Origin: an uncultured Selenomonadales bacterium
GTDB lineage: Bacteria; Bacillota; Negativicutes; Selenomonadales; Selenomonadaceae
Assembly: GCA_900315155.1 (NCBI GenBank)
Contig: OMYB01000003.1
Span: 1 to 64,000, forward strand
Length of the DNA: 64,000 nt
Direction of reading: 5' to 3'
The first letter of the stretch is position 1. Each line of letters opens with the position of its first letter. A model generated the notes under the pieces. It saw nothing but the letters and a program-made list of their open reading frames with translations. It was not told the origin of the DNA and made no database searches. Below are positions 35,508 to 43,191 of the stretch, piece by piece. A program made the position numbers and the translations under genes.

Positions 35508-37116
35508 ACCCAATCCCCCGGAACGCGTCGACGAGCATCGCCTGTGATTCCTTTTCCTCGCGCACGACATCGCGCATCATCCCCTGAATCTCCGCCATCT
35601 CCTTCGCGTAGTCGATGTCAAGATCGTGGTCGACGAACGTCAGGTACGTGCTCGGCGTGAGAACGTATCCGTGCTGCGCGATTTCCTCGGATGTCACGGA
35701 GCGGCAGAGCTCCGGAATGTTTTCCACGAGGTCATTTTCGTAGGGCACCGCGCTTTGCCAATGATGGAAATACGTCTGGACTTCGTGGATTTCCTCGTCC
35801 GTCAGCATGACTTTCTTTTTCTTCTGCCCCTTGTCGATGACCGTCTCTTCGATGTGCTTGTTCCACGTGCGCAGATCCATGAAAAACACCTTGCCGCGCC
35901 GGTCGCGCAGCTGCCGGCCGTCGCGCTCGCACGCGCCCTTGTTCATGCTGACAATCCAGAGCGTCACGGAAATATCCGTCGTGTAGAACATATCACGCGG
36001 CAGGACGATGATCGCTTCGACACGATCTTGCTTGATGAGTTCCTTGCGAATCTCCGCCTCGACGCCCGTCGCATTCAGTGCCCCGTTCGAGAGCAGGAAG
36101 CCCGCAACGCCGTGCGTGACATCGAGCTTCGAGAGGATGTGAAGAATCCACGCATAGTTCGCGTTCGAGGCGGGCGGCATCGGCCAGCCCGTGAAGCGCG
36201 GGTCTTTTTTCTCCCCCGTCTGCGTCGCCGTCTGCCAGTCTTTCAAATTGAACGGCGGATTCGCCATCACGTAATCCACTTTGGCATCGGGATGCTGGTC
36301 CTTTTCAAACGTCGACATCGGCTGCTCGCCGAGATTGCACGCAATGCCGCGGCTCGCGAGATTCAGCCGTGCCAGCTGCCACGTCGCAGGATTGCTCTCT
36401 TGTCCGAGAATAGAGACCTCCGTGCGGTTCCCGTGATGCGCATCGACGAATTTCATCGATTGCACGAACATCCCGCCCGAGCCGCAGCACGGGTCGTACA
36501 CGCGGCCGCGATACGGCTCGATGAGCGCGGCGATGAGCTTGACGGCGGACGCCGGCGTGTAGAATTCGCCGTCTTCCTTCTTGCCCGAGGCCGCGTAGAT
36601 GCGCAGGAAGTATTCGTAGACGCGCCCGATGAGGTCATCTTCTTTCATGCGGTAATTGCTGATCTTGTCCACTTCATCAATCAGCGACTTCAGCTTGCTG
36701 CTCGCCGCGCCAAGGCTCGCGTAGAGATTGTGCTGGAGTGCTCCTTTGAGCGCCGCGTTGCTGCGCTCGATGTCGCGCATGGCGTTGTCGAGCTTCACCG
36801 CGATGTCGTTGTCGGACGCGTGCTGCCGGAGGTACGACCAGCGGCACGTCTCCGGCAGGTAAAAGACATTCTTCGACGCATACGACGCCGGCTGCTCGCG
36901 CAGGATCGTGAGAAGCTCCTCTGGTTTTTCTGCGTACTCGACGCCGATCTCCTCGCGCCGTGCGAGGAATTTCTCGCCTGCGAATTTCAAGAACACGAGC
37001 CCGATGACCGCATCGCGGTTCTTTTCGAGGCTGCCGATGCCCCTGAGCGCCACGCGGCAGTTCCACAGCACCGTCTCGAGCGTCACGGCTTTTTCTTTTT
37101 TCTTCTTCGCTGCCAT
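35494..37116 (-). CDS. hsdM: Type I N6-adenine DNA methyltransferase subunit
   Basis: 540 residues. Helical N-terminal domain (about 1-150), then the SAM-binding motif VYDPCCGSGGMFVQ near 207 and catalytic NPPF in VMANPPFNLKDW near 285. The C-terminal part includes VIVLPRDMFYTTDISVTLWI. It methylates adenine at the HsdS-specified site and forms the restriction complex with HsdR. It follows the DUF262 gene by 19 nt. Confidence 0.95.
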   Translation of the reverse strand: MAAKKKKEKAVTLETVLWNCRVALRGIGSLEKNRDAVIGLVFLKFAGEKFLARREEIGVEYAEKPEELLTILREQPASYASKNVFYLPETCRWSYLRQHASDNDIAVKLDNAMRDIERSNAALKGALQHNLYASLGAASSKLKSLIDEVDKISNYRMKEDDLIGRVYEYFLRIYAASGKKEDGEFYTPASAVKLIAALIEPYRGRVYDPCCGSGGMFVQSMKFVDAHHGNRTEVSILGQESNPATWQLARLNLASRGIACNLGEQPMSTFEKDQHPDAKVDYVMANPPFNLKDWQTATQTGEKKDPRFTGWPMPPASNANYAWILHILSKLDVTHGVAGFLLSNGALNATGVEAEIRKELIKQDRVEAIIVLPRDMFYTTDISVTLWIVSMNKGACERDGRQLRDRRGKVFFMDLRTWNKHIEETVIDKGQKKKKVMLTDEEIHEVQTYFHHWQSAVPYENDLVENIPELCRSVTSEEIAQHGYVLTPSTYLTFVDHDLDIDYAKEMAEIQGMMRDVVREEKESQAMLVDAFRGIGYGIA

Positions 37117-37135
37117 GTAAATGATAATCCCCCAC

Positions 37136-38893
37136 TTATTTGATGCCGTAGCTCTCTTTCAAGCGGCGCATGATTTCTTCATGATTATCCGTCAAATCCT
37201 GGAGCGTCCACGTTTTGTGCTTCTGATAGATATTGACCGAATTGGAAAAGAGCTCGATATTGTTGTCGAAATAACGCTTTGCCTTGTCGGCGTAATCGAG
37301 GTTGCTCAGCGACGAATTTTTCCGCCGTGAGAGCAGCATGAGATTGCCGAGCTTGTTCGTCCACTCGTCGCGTTCCTCTTCCGTGAAGTCCTTCGCCCAC
37401 TGGCTGTCCGGACGAGGATTCTGCGGCAAGATATGTTCAATCGATACCGTTGATGGCACGCTGAACAATTCCGTATTGCCATGGTAAAGCAAGTCGATTT
37501 TCAGCATGATGTACTTCGCATGCTTCTTGCTGTAGATATTACTATTGAGCGCCGCAATCAAATCCTCCGCAGAAAAATCAAATACCTGCGAGGCAAGCAC
37601 ATCGGCCGGCGTGGCACTCTTGTCGATCATCTGCAAGACTGCATTCATGTTCTCGACACGCTGCGTCGGCGATTCCCCCGTGATGATGTCGGCAGAAAAC
37701 TTGGCATCCAGCTTGCGCAGGAACACATAAAATTTATCGTAGCCGAATTTCCGATAGTAGTCCAAGACCGGCGCCATCCAGAAGTCCGAGTAAAGGGTTT
37801 TCATCAAGATCAAGAGATTTTGGATGGCAATTCCATCACCACTATAATTCGTGTCGAAAATTTCCTTGTAGTATTCGAAATACTTGTCGATGTATTCGAA
37901 GGTATCCGACCCACGCTTCAAAAGCGGCGCCTGAAATTCATATTCCTTGGTCGCACGGTTATAGACCCGCCCGGCATAGATACCGTCATCAAACTCTTTC
38001 AACAGGTTATACAGCTGCCGCTTCTTCATCAAAATCATGCGGATTTGCGAAAGGAAGTTGTCGAAATTCTCCGCGAAGTATGATTCCATCTCTTCCCATT
38101 CGCGTGCGTACTGCTGCTGTTGCCGCTCATCGTGGACTTCTTTTAAGTTTTCGGCTTTCAGAATGTCGCAGTTTGAAAGCTTGACGCCGCGATTGTTGAG
38201 CACCGTGAACATCTGGAAGGCATCCTGCAAATTTTCGGACGAAACATAGATCAAGAGTACGTGCATGAACATGAAAGCCGCATACTGATCCAACGAATCC
38301 AGATGCTTCTGCAAAAAGGTATGCACTTCATGGAATGCCCCAGCCATGTTGCGAATCGAAACATTTCGATGCTCATCATCACGGATTTTTGGAAAGAGCT
38401 CCGCATCTTCCGTGGTCGAGCCTTCCACCTGTGCATAGTGGTCGATGAACTTTGCGACTTCGCTGCGGATGCCGAAGACCAGCCGCATGCGTTCGGGGAT
38501 ATTCTTGTACGGATTCTCGCGCTGGAAAATCTTCTCCTTGCAGGTCTCCACCAGCAGGTTATTCTTCTGCTTCATCGCCAGATCGCGAATCACCATCCAG
38601 AGAATATACAGCGTGGTCAAGCGCTGCTGTCCATCGAGCACATCATATTCGTCATATTTCACCGAAGTCTGCGAGCCTTGTGTCTGTGCTGATTTGCGAT
38701 TCCGATTGAGCACGAGCGTCCCCAGAAAATACTGCGAGTCCTGATGCTTTTCCGATTCCTCAAACGTATCTTCCAAAAGCTCCCGAACTTTGTCTTCATC
38801 CCAGACATACGCACGCTGGTATTCGGGGATACGAAACCACATCTGGAAGATTTCGTCCAGTATCATCTTTTCGCTGTCAATTTTCTGCGCCAT
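37136..38893 (-). CDS. DUF262-DUF1524 protein (GmrSD-like) fused type
   Basis: About 585 residues. The N-terminal DUF262 domain shows FRIPEYQRAYVWDEDK and the ParB-like nucleotide motif YDVLDGQQRLTTLYILW near 85. The C-terminal DUF1524 domain has an HNH-like SIEHILPQNP near 486 and NKLGNLMLLSRRKNSSLSN. Together these mark the single-chain version of GmrS-GmrD, modification-dependent restriction enzymes. It heads the hsdMSR operon, so the locus can attack both unmodified and perhaps glucosylated phage DNA. The ATG at 38893 has AGGAG 10 nt upstream; the longer frame to 38917 has none. Confidence 0.85.
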   Translation of the reverse strand: MAQKIDSEKMILDEIFQMWFRIPEYQRAYVWDEDKVRELLEDTFEESEKHQDSQYFLGTLVLNRNRKSAQTQGSQTSVKYDEYDVLDGQQRLTTLYILWMVIRDLAMKQKNNLLVETCKEKIFQRENPYKNIPERMRLVFGIRSEVAKFIDHYAQVEGSTTEDAELFPKIRDDEHRNVSIRNMAGAFHEVHTFLQKHLDSLDQYAAFMFMHVLLIYVSSENLQDAFQMFTVLNNRGVKLSNCDILKAENLKEVHDERQQQQYAREWEEMESYFAENFDNFLSQIRMILMKKRQLYNLLKEFDDGIYAGRVYNRATKEYEFQAPLLKRGSDTFEYIDKYFEYYKEIFDTNYSGDGIAIQNLLILMKTLYSDFWMAPVLDYYRKFGYDKFYVFLRKLDAKFSADIITGESPTQRVENMNAVLQMIDKSATPADVLASQVFDFSAEDLIAALNSNIYSKKHAKYIMLKIDLLYHGNTELFSVPSTVSIEHILPQNPRPDSQWAKDFTEEERDEWTNKLGNLMLLSRRKNSSLSNLDYADKAKRYFDNNIELFSNSVNIYQKHKTWTLQDLTDNHEEIMRRLKESYGIK

Positions 38894-38940
38894 AGCGAGC
38901 CCGCTCCTTGCAATCATAGAGAATTGAATTTTATTGTTTT

Positions 38941-38946
38941 ATTATA
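38941..38946 (-). promoter_or_regulatory. Probable -10 box of the restriction operon
   Basis: TATAAT on the minus strand, 48 nt before the DUF262 start. The -35 region (TGGAAG at 17 bp) is weak. Confidence 0.45.
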
Positions 38947-39041
38947 ACATGGATTGCCGCTTCCTTCCACGTTTTAGGCACTAAATCTCCGCGCAAGCAC
39001 AAAAAAGGTTACTGTTCACACCCTGACTGGATAGAAAAAGC

Positions 39042-39093
39042 CCTGTGCGCTATACTGGGATCACCAAGCAACCATCACAGTAATACGCACAGG
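39042..39093. repeat. Imperfect 16-bp inverted repeat, possible mobile element end
   Basis: CCTGTGCGCTATACTG and CAGTAATACGCACAGG face each other over 20 nt with 13 of 16 positions paired. It sits next to gene remnants in an otherwise gene-free stretch (38947-39103) and could be an insertion sequence end or terminator. Confidence 0.4.
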
Positions 39094-39103
39094 ACTCACT
39101 ACA

Positions 39104-39346
39104 TCATCCCAGCCATTCATCCGTCAAATTCAAGCCATATTGCCTTGCCAGTTTATCTTTCTTCTCTGCCATACTGGCATTTGAGCGGAACACCAGCCGC
39201 AAAAGCTCTATGAGCTTGTTGCCAGTGCGATGATTGCCCAGGTAGATCAACGTAATGTTGATAAGGTCATAGTTTTGATCCGATCCATCGAATTCATCTG
39301 CTCTACCTTATACTCTTGCAAGGTCATAAGCTGTCTCCATGCATCC
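39104..39346 (-). pseudogene. Remnant of a PD-(D/E)XK transposase/Rpn-like nuclease
   Basis: Reading the minus strand gives YDLINITLIYLGNH, GNKLIELLRLVFRSN and ARQYGLNLTDEWLG before a stop. This resembles the C-terminal end of the transposase-associated nuclease family (NDLINIT..IYLGNH...EKK..L...YGL.LT-E). In the same frame an upstream TAA (about 39323) interrupts METAYDLARV. There is no start codon or N-terminal domain, so it is a dead fragment. Family assignment is by resemblance only. Confidence 0.45.
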
Positions 39347-39356
39347 CTTGATATCC

Positions 39357-39662
39357 TCAACCTGCGCTAATTCCCAGTTCCTGACGCAAGGCTGACTGCA
39401 GTAACTTCGAAAAATTGATTTTTCTGGCAACTGCCATATCATTCATCCATTTAGGAATGGACAACGTCTTCTTTACTGACTGCTGAAAATGCGTACGGGC
39501 ATATTCGACTACATCGACAGACACCAGATTAACGAAAACAGCCCCCTCGGGGTATTCATCTTCCGGATCATCTTCAGAAACCACCTTGCGGCTCAAATCT
39601 TTTGGCTGCTTATGAAACGGTATGGTGACTTTGCCACTTTTTTCAGGATGCTTGTAATATCC
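39357..39662 (-). pseudogene. Collapsed HicA-HicB toxin-antitoxin remnant
   Basis: One open minus-strand frame begins right after a TAA and reads GYYKHPEKSGKVTIPFH, the core of a HicA toxin (xYKHPxKxGKVTIPxH), and then runs without a break into a HicB-like antitoxin C-terminus: VEYARTHFQQSVKKTLSIPKWMNDMAVARKINFSKLLQSALRQELGIS. The HicA N-terminus and final helix and the HicB N-terminal domain are missing, so an in-frame deletion appears to have fused the two genes. A 79-residue HicB tail could still be made from a TTG at 39596, but no good ribosome binding site was seen. Confidence 0.6.
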
Positions 39663-39710
39663 TTATTTTAGCATAGATACGCACAGAAAAAAATACAAAA
39701 CTCCGTTCAT

Positions 39711-40255
39711 CTACAAGCGCGAGGAGCACAGGGCTGCCATGGGGACGGTCAGGACGACGCCGATGCCGCCGGAGAGGCCCTGCATCAGGATGATGTCGAG
39801 GCCGTTGGAGTTCAGCAGCTGCAGCATGGGGAGGTCGTAGACGTAGTCGATGACCCAGGTGCCGAGGGAGCCGCCGAAGACGGCTAGGATGAGTGTGGCC
39901 GCCATCGTGCCCATGACGTCCTGTCCCACGCGCAGGACGTGAGCTCCCCCGCCCGGCTCGTCATGACGATGACCGCCATGCCTGGCTCGCAGACCGTGCC
40001 GAACAGCAGGCCATTCGGGCAATGCGCTTCCGACGTCGTGCCGTCGCCCCGCCGGATGGTGACGACCTGATCGCCGATGCGGCTTCCATTTTCCTGCAAA
40101 TTATCGCGAAGTATCTCCGTGACGGTCGCGCGTTCGAAGGTGCGGCCATCCGTATTGACGAGCTGCGGCTTCTCGACATTGTTGAGTTGCAGGAAGCATG
40201 CGGCGAGCACGACGATGCCGAGGACGAGCAGCGCGCGTTTGACAAGCGATTTCAT
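39711..40255 (-). pseudogene. YibE/F-family membrane protein, internally deleted
   Basis: The first ~100 codons give a normal YibE/F N-terminus (MKSLVKRALLVLGIVVLAACFLQL, RATVTEIL, GDQVVTIRRGDG) with AAGGAG 5 nt before the ATG. Near 39915-39960 the frame changes and the rest encodes only the family's C-terminus: VGQDVMGTMAATLILAVFGGSLGTWVIDYVYDLPMLQLLNSN and QGLSGGIGVVLTVPMAAL. The central ~200 residues with most membrane helices are absent. The family is about 370-400 residues, so this copy is non-functional. Confidence 0.7.
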
Positions 40256-40274
40256 AAAAACTCCTTTTCGCACA

Positions 40275-40306
40275 AAGCTGCCTCCCGCTTTTGTGGGAGG
40301 CAGCTT
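40275..40306. terminator. Hairpin between the phosphoesterase and YibE/F genes
   Basis: A 12-bp perfect stem AAGCTGCCTCCC / GGGAGGCAGCTT with an 8-nt loop. The minus-strand U-tract is only three residues long, so termination may be weak. Confidence 0.6.
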
Positions 40307-40330
40307 ATTTTATGCAGCTGTGCCGCTGGA

Positions 40331-41679
40331 TCAGTCTTTGACGATGCGATACGTCTCGTCGATGGGCTTGCCTGTCTCGGCATCATACGTATCGATGGAG
40401 AACGTCGTCTGCGTGATGTGGATGACGGAGTACGTCGGACGCCAATGAGGTTGTGGTGCTGGCCCTGCTGGCCGGCGACTTTATACTCTGAAAAGTCCGC
40501 GTGCTGCTTGCCGTCGCCGGAAATCTGGTACGTACGGGCATACGTATGGTCATGGCCCTGCAGGACAACATCGATCTTGTTCGCGTCGTAGATCGGTGTC
40601 AGCTGCGTGCGCAGCAGGATACCATCGGAGTCCGAGTGATCCTTGCCGCTACCGTAGATGTCCTGATGCATGACAACGATGCGCCATTTCGTATCCGGAT
40701 GTGCCTTGATGGCTTTCTTTATCAGCGCCTCATGGTCAGCCGCGTTGTAGTTGTTGGCATTGATCATGATGAAAAGCGCATTGCCATAGGTGTAAAAATA
40801 GCCATGGCCGGCCTTTGTCGGATTGGCTTCTTCCGTAAACGGATTTGGTACGTTGAAATGGTTCTGGTAGCCGATCGTCATGCTGTCGTGGTTGCCGATG
40901 CTCGTGGCCTCCGGCAGGCTGCGCAGCGCTTTCACGGACAGATAGCCCGCATACTGCATTTCCTGCAGCTGCACTTTCGCATCGGACTGATCCTCTGCTG
41001 GTTCATTGATTTGGTCGCCCGGAGAGACGAGGAAATTGATTTCTGGATGCTGTGCCAGCGCGCTATTCAGCGTCTTGTTCCAGTTGTACGCATCGTTGCG
41101 CGCGGCGAGCTCGCCATCCTGCTTGTTGCCCTCAGATGACGTCTGTCCCTTTGACGCGCCGATCTGCGGGTCGCCGACGTACATGAACGAGAAATCATCT
41201 GGATTGCCCGTCTTGAACGACTGGACACCCTGCCAGGTGCCATCCACGTTCACCTGGTAGTAGTACGTCGTATCCGGCTGCAGACCGCGCACGGTCACCT
41301 TGTTCGCATAATACTGCGTGCCGCTGACAACCGTGCCTGCTTTTGACGTACCTTTCCATTCCGAGGCCTTTGACATGTCAGCGTTTTCCGAAATACGGAT
41401 GAGGGCATGCTTTGGCTGCTCTTTCGAGTACCATCCGAAATTCATCTGCGACGCATCCTTGCCCGGTGCCATGGAGACCTGCTCGAAATCCGTCTTGATG
41501 GATTCCCAGCTCGTCTTCCACTGTTCCCACGTCTGATCGCCCGCCTGCGTCGCGACAATAGCCTTTGGCGTCAACGAGGCATCGTTCCAATGCTCTGTCG
41601 CAGCAAAAGCCGTCGTTGCCACGCAGAGCGTCAGGCAGACTGCAGCGGCCAGGCGTTTCTTGTTCTTGTAGAACTTCAT
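40331..41679 (-). pseudogene. Secreted metallophosphoesterase (purple acid phosphatase-like) with C-terminal frameshift
   Basis: Signal peptide (MKFYKNKKRLAAAVCLTLCVATTAFA), a fibronectin-like N-terminal domain (ITVRGLQPDTTYYYQVNVDG-type) and a calcineurin-like phosphoesterase with all metal motifs: YVGDPQIG, VSPGDQIN, GNHDS, VVMHQDIYG and LQGHDHTYAR. The main frame then reads nonsense-like RRTPSSTSRRRR after NLIGV and ends at 40252. One base inserted in the CC at about 40437 would instead give PTYSVIHITQTTFSIDTYDAETG and a stop at 40331, the expected family ending. Only about the last 33 residues are affected, so partial function or a sequencing error is possible. The enzyme would hydrolyse phosphoesters in the periplasm. 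Confidence 0.75.
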
Positions 41680-41740
41680 GATGTAAAAGACCTCCTACCA
41701 TTATTTCGTCATCGATGAAACCATAACTCATCGACTTCAC

Positions 41741-41781
41741 TTTACCACAGCATCGCGTCGCGCCTGTTACGCTGCGGTAAA
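41741..41781. repeat. Inverted repeat upstream of the phosphoesterase gene
   Basis: TTTACCACAGC and GCTGCGGTAAA match at 10 of 11 positions around 19 nt. It could be an operator for the phosphoesterase promoter (start at 41679). The stretch 41680-41909 holds no gene; apart from this repeat nothing stands out. Confidence 0.45.
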
Positions 41782-41909
41782 GTTTCTGTTACCCCTCATG
41801 TTGGGATGCCTTGCGGGACTTGTTTGAGAAATTTCGATTGGTTATCGCACGTCCTACTTGCAACGCCTTGGTGTAAAACAGTTCTCGGTAAGGGGGGTGA
41901 AATATCAAA

Positions 41910-42012
41910 AAGAGACCTGTATCCTAAATAATGCACAAACTAGGAAAAGGCAGGTCTCTTATGAAATCTAGTGTAACAGAAATGATGGAAATAATGAAGG
42001 AGGCAAATTCCC
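41910..42012 (+). mobile_element. Truncated 5' end of an insertion sequence (family unassigned)
   Basis: AAGAGACCTG and CAGGTCTCTT form a 10-bp inverted repeat 31 nt apart, followed at once by an ATG (41961) opening MKSSVTEMMEIMKEANS, which looks like a transposase N-terminus. After about 17 codons the frame passes into antisense of a PPOx-family gene, so the element is cut off near 42012. No matching right end was found. Confidence 0.45.
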
Positions 42013-42138
42013 GTTTTCGAGCATCTGGAACGAAAGCGGCCGCGTCTTCGGCTGCTCGCCGTCCTCCGTGGCGAGGAAGAACGTGCCTGCCTTGCCAAGA
42101 AATTCATGGATGCCTTCGATGCCTTTGATCTCGCTCAT
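42013..42138 (-). pseudogene. N-terminal fragment of a PPOx (pyridoxamine 5'-phosphate oxidase)-like protein
   Basis: Begins MSEIKGIEGIHEFLGK with AAAGGAG before the ATG at 42138 and continues AGTFFLATEDGEQPKTRPLSFQMLENG, the flavin-binding start of a PPOx-family protein (about 130-150 residues normally). It breaks off where the insertion sequence remnant begins. Confidence 0.6.
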
Positions 42139-42149
42139 GATGTTTTTCT

Positions 42150-42348
42150 CCTTTGCTGATGGCAGCATGTCTCCATGGACATCCTCGGCACGCTCCGTCA
42201 TGATGCGGAGCCCCTGCGCATTCTTGACGAGGCCGCCTTCCAGCGACACATACCGTACCGTCGTCTCCGGCAAGCGTTGCAACGCTTCGACCGGCCCGAT
42301 GAAATCCATTGCCGTGAAATCATCAAATAGGAATACTTCAATCTGCAT
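42150..42348 (-). pseudogene. N-terminal fragment of a DJ-1/PfpI-family protein
   Basis: MQIEVFLFDDFTAMDFIGPVEALQRLPE is the typical first strand-helix of DJ-1/PfpI proteins, with GGGGAG 8 nt before the ATG at 42348. After about 58 residues (ERAEDVH) the family sequence ends and the frame runs on into the PPOx fragment, so most of the gene including the nucleophile cysteine is deleted. Confidence 0.6.
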
Positions 42349-42355
42349 AAACATC

Positions 42356-42397
42356 ACTCCCCTTCGATACGATGATTTTATCATATCGAAGGGGAGT
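42356..42397. repeat. Perfect 14-bp inverted repeat over the DJ-1 fragment's leader
   Basis: ACTCCCCTTCGATA and TATCGAAGGGGAGT flank 14 nt that contain TGAT...ATCA, so the whole 42-bp segment is close to a palindrome. It includes the ribosome binding site of the DJ-1-like fragment. It may be an operator or a hairpin controlling translation. Confidence 0.65.
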
Positions 42398-42534
42398 TGA
42401 AAATGTTATCAACTGTTTCTTTTCAACAAATCGTCATGCCACGGAATGCTCAGCGGATTCGCAGGCTTGCGAGCAAGGCGAACGTGCAGACGGCGATAGC
42501 CTGTTGATATTCCGCCACTCGTTCCGGCAACGGC

Positions 42535-42639
42535 TTATGCAGTTCCCCTTAGGATGTCCATGATGGTAATGTGCAAATCCTGTGGCGGGTAGGCATAAAG
42601 CGCCGGCTCGACAGCCTGCAGCTTTTGTAGTGCCGCCAT
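42535..42639 (-). pseudogene. Fragment of a 2H phosphoesterase (RNA ligase-like) protein
   Basis: MAALQKLQAVEPALYAYPPQDLHITIMDILRGTA then a stop. The PxxDLHITIMDIL block is the first HxTx motif of the 2H family. The second HxT motif and the rest are missing. Its ATG overlaps the upstream gene's TGA by one base, suggesting former coupling. The stretch 42398-42534 has further broken minus-strand coding (AEYQQAIAVCTFALLASLRIR) that I cannot assign. Confidence 0.5.
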
Positions 42640-42986
42640 CAGACAGCCTGCGTGTGGAAGAATTCCTCGACCATGCGGTCCCAGCCCATGTCGTAGACAT
42701 TCTGCTCACCGCACTCGGTCTGGTACGCAGCGAGGGCGAACATCATAAGGGAATCGGCGACGTAGCCATCGTCGTCCATGCCGACCTCAGCGAAGTTCTG
42801 ATGGAGCTTGCTCACGATGCTCTGCAGACGATCCTCGGGCATCGTATCCAGGATGTCGTACATGGCGTCGCAATACTCACGCGTGTCTTTTTTGAACATG
42901 TCGGGATTTGCCTTACCATCGTCGATGATGGAACGGATACGGCTCAAAGCGATCATGCGAATCTTGCTTGCGTAGAAGTCTAACAT
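42639..42986 (-). CDS. Conserved-looking protein of unknown function
   Basis: 115 residues, mostly helical: MLDFYASKIRMIALSRIRSIID, DMFKKDTREYCDAMYDILDTMPEDRLQSIVSKLHQ, and a C-terminal DSLMMFALAAYQTECGEQNVYDMGWDRMVEEFFHTQAV. No family was recognised and no membrane segment is present. The ATG at 42986 has AAGGATG 7 nt upstream. It was followed by a 2H phosphoesterase gene that is now broken. Confidence 0.7.
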   Translation of the reverse strand: MLDFYASKIRMIALSRIRSIIDDGKANPDMFKKDTREYCDAMYDILDTMPEDRLQSIVSKLHQNFAEVGMDDDGYVADSLMMFALAAYQTECGEQNVYDMGWDRMVEEFFHTQAV

Positions 42987-43114
42987 ATACATACATCCTT
43001 TCTCTTGAACGTGGTTATATCCTACCACGATGTTACAGTTATTGCAATAGTTTTACCATGTATACATACAAAGTGTAATGCGTATTGTATACACGAAGGG
43101 CAATTTCCACGTAG

Positions 43115-43154
43115 AAAGAGCCATCCCATGTTGTCTTTCCATGGAATGGCTCTT
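43115..43154 (-). terminator. Hairpin downstream of serA
   Basis: AAAGAGCCATCCCATG pairs imperfectly with CCATGGAATGGCTCTT, 38 nt past the serA stop. The minus-strand tail TTTCTAC is only a weak U-tract. Confidence 0.6.
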
Positions 43155-43191
43155 ATTGGCTTCGAAAGGATGAATTTTTCTTTTGTAACGG

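Noticed and set aside
42434-42709. Minus-strand open frame of 91 codons
   Set aside because: Out of frame with both the 115-residue gene and the 2H fragment; likely a chance frame through decayed sequence.
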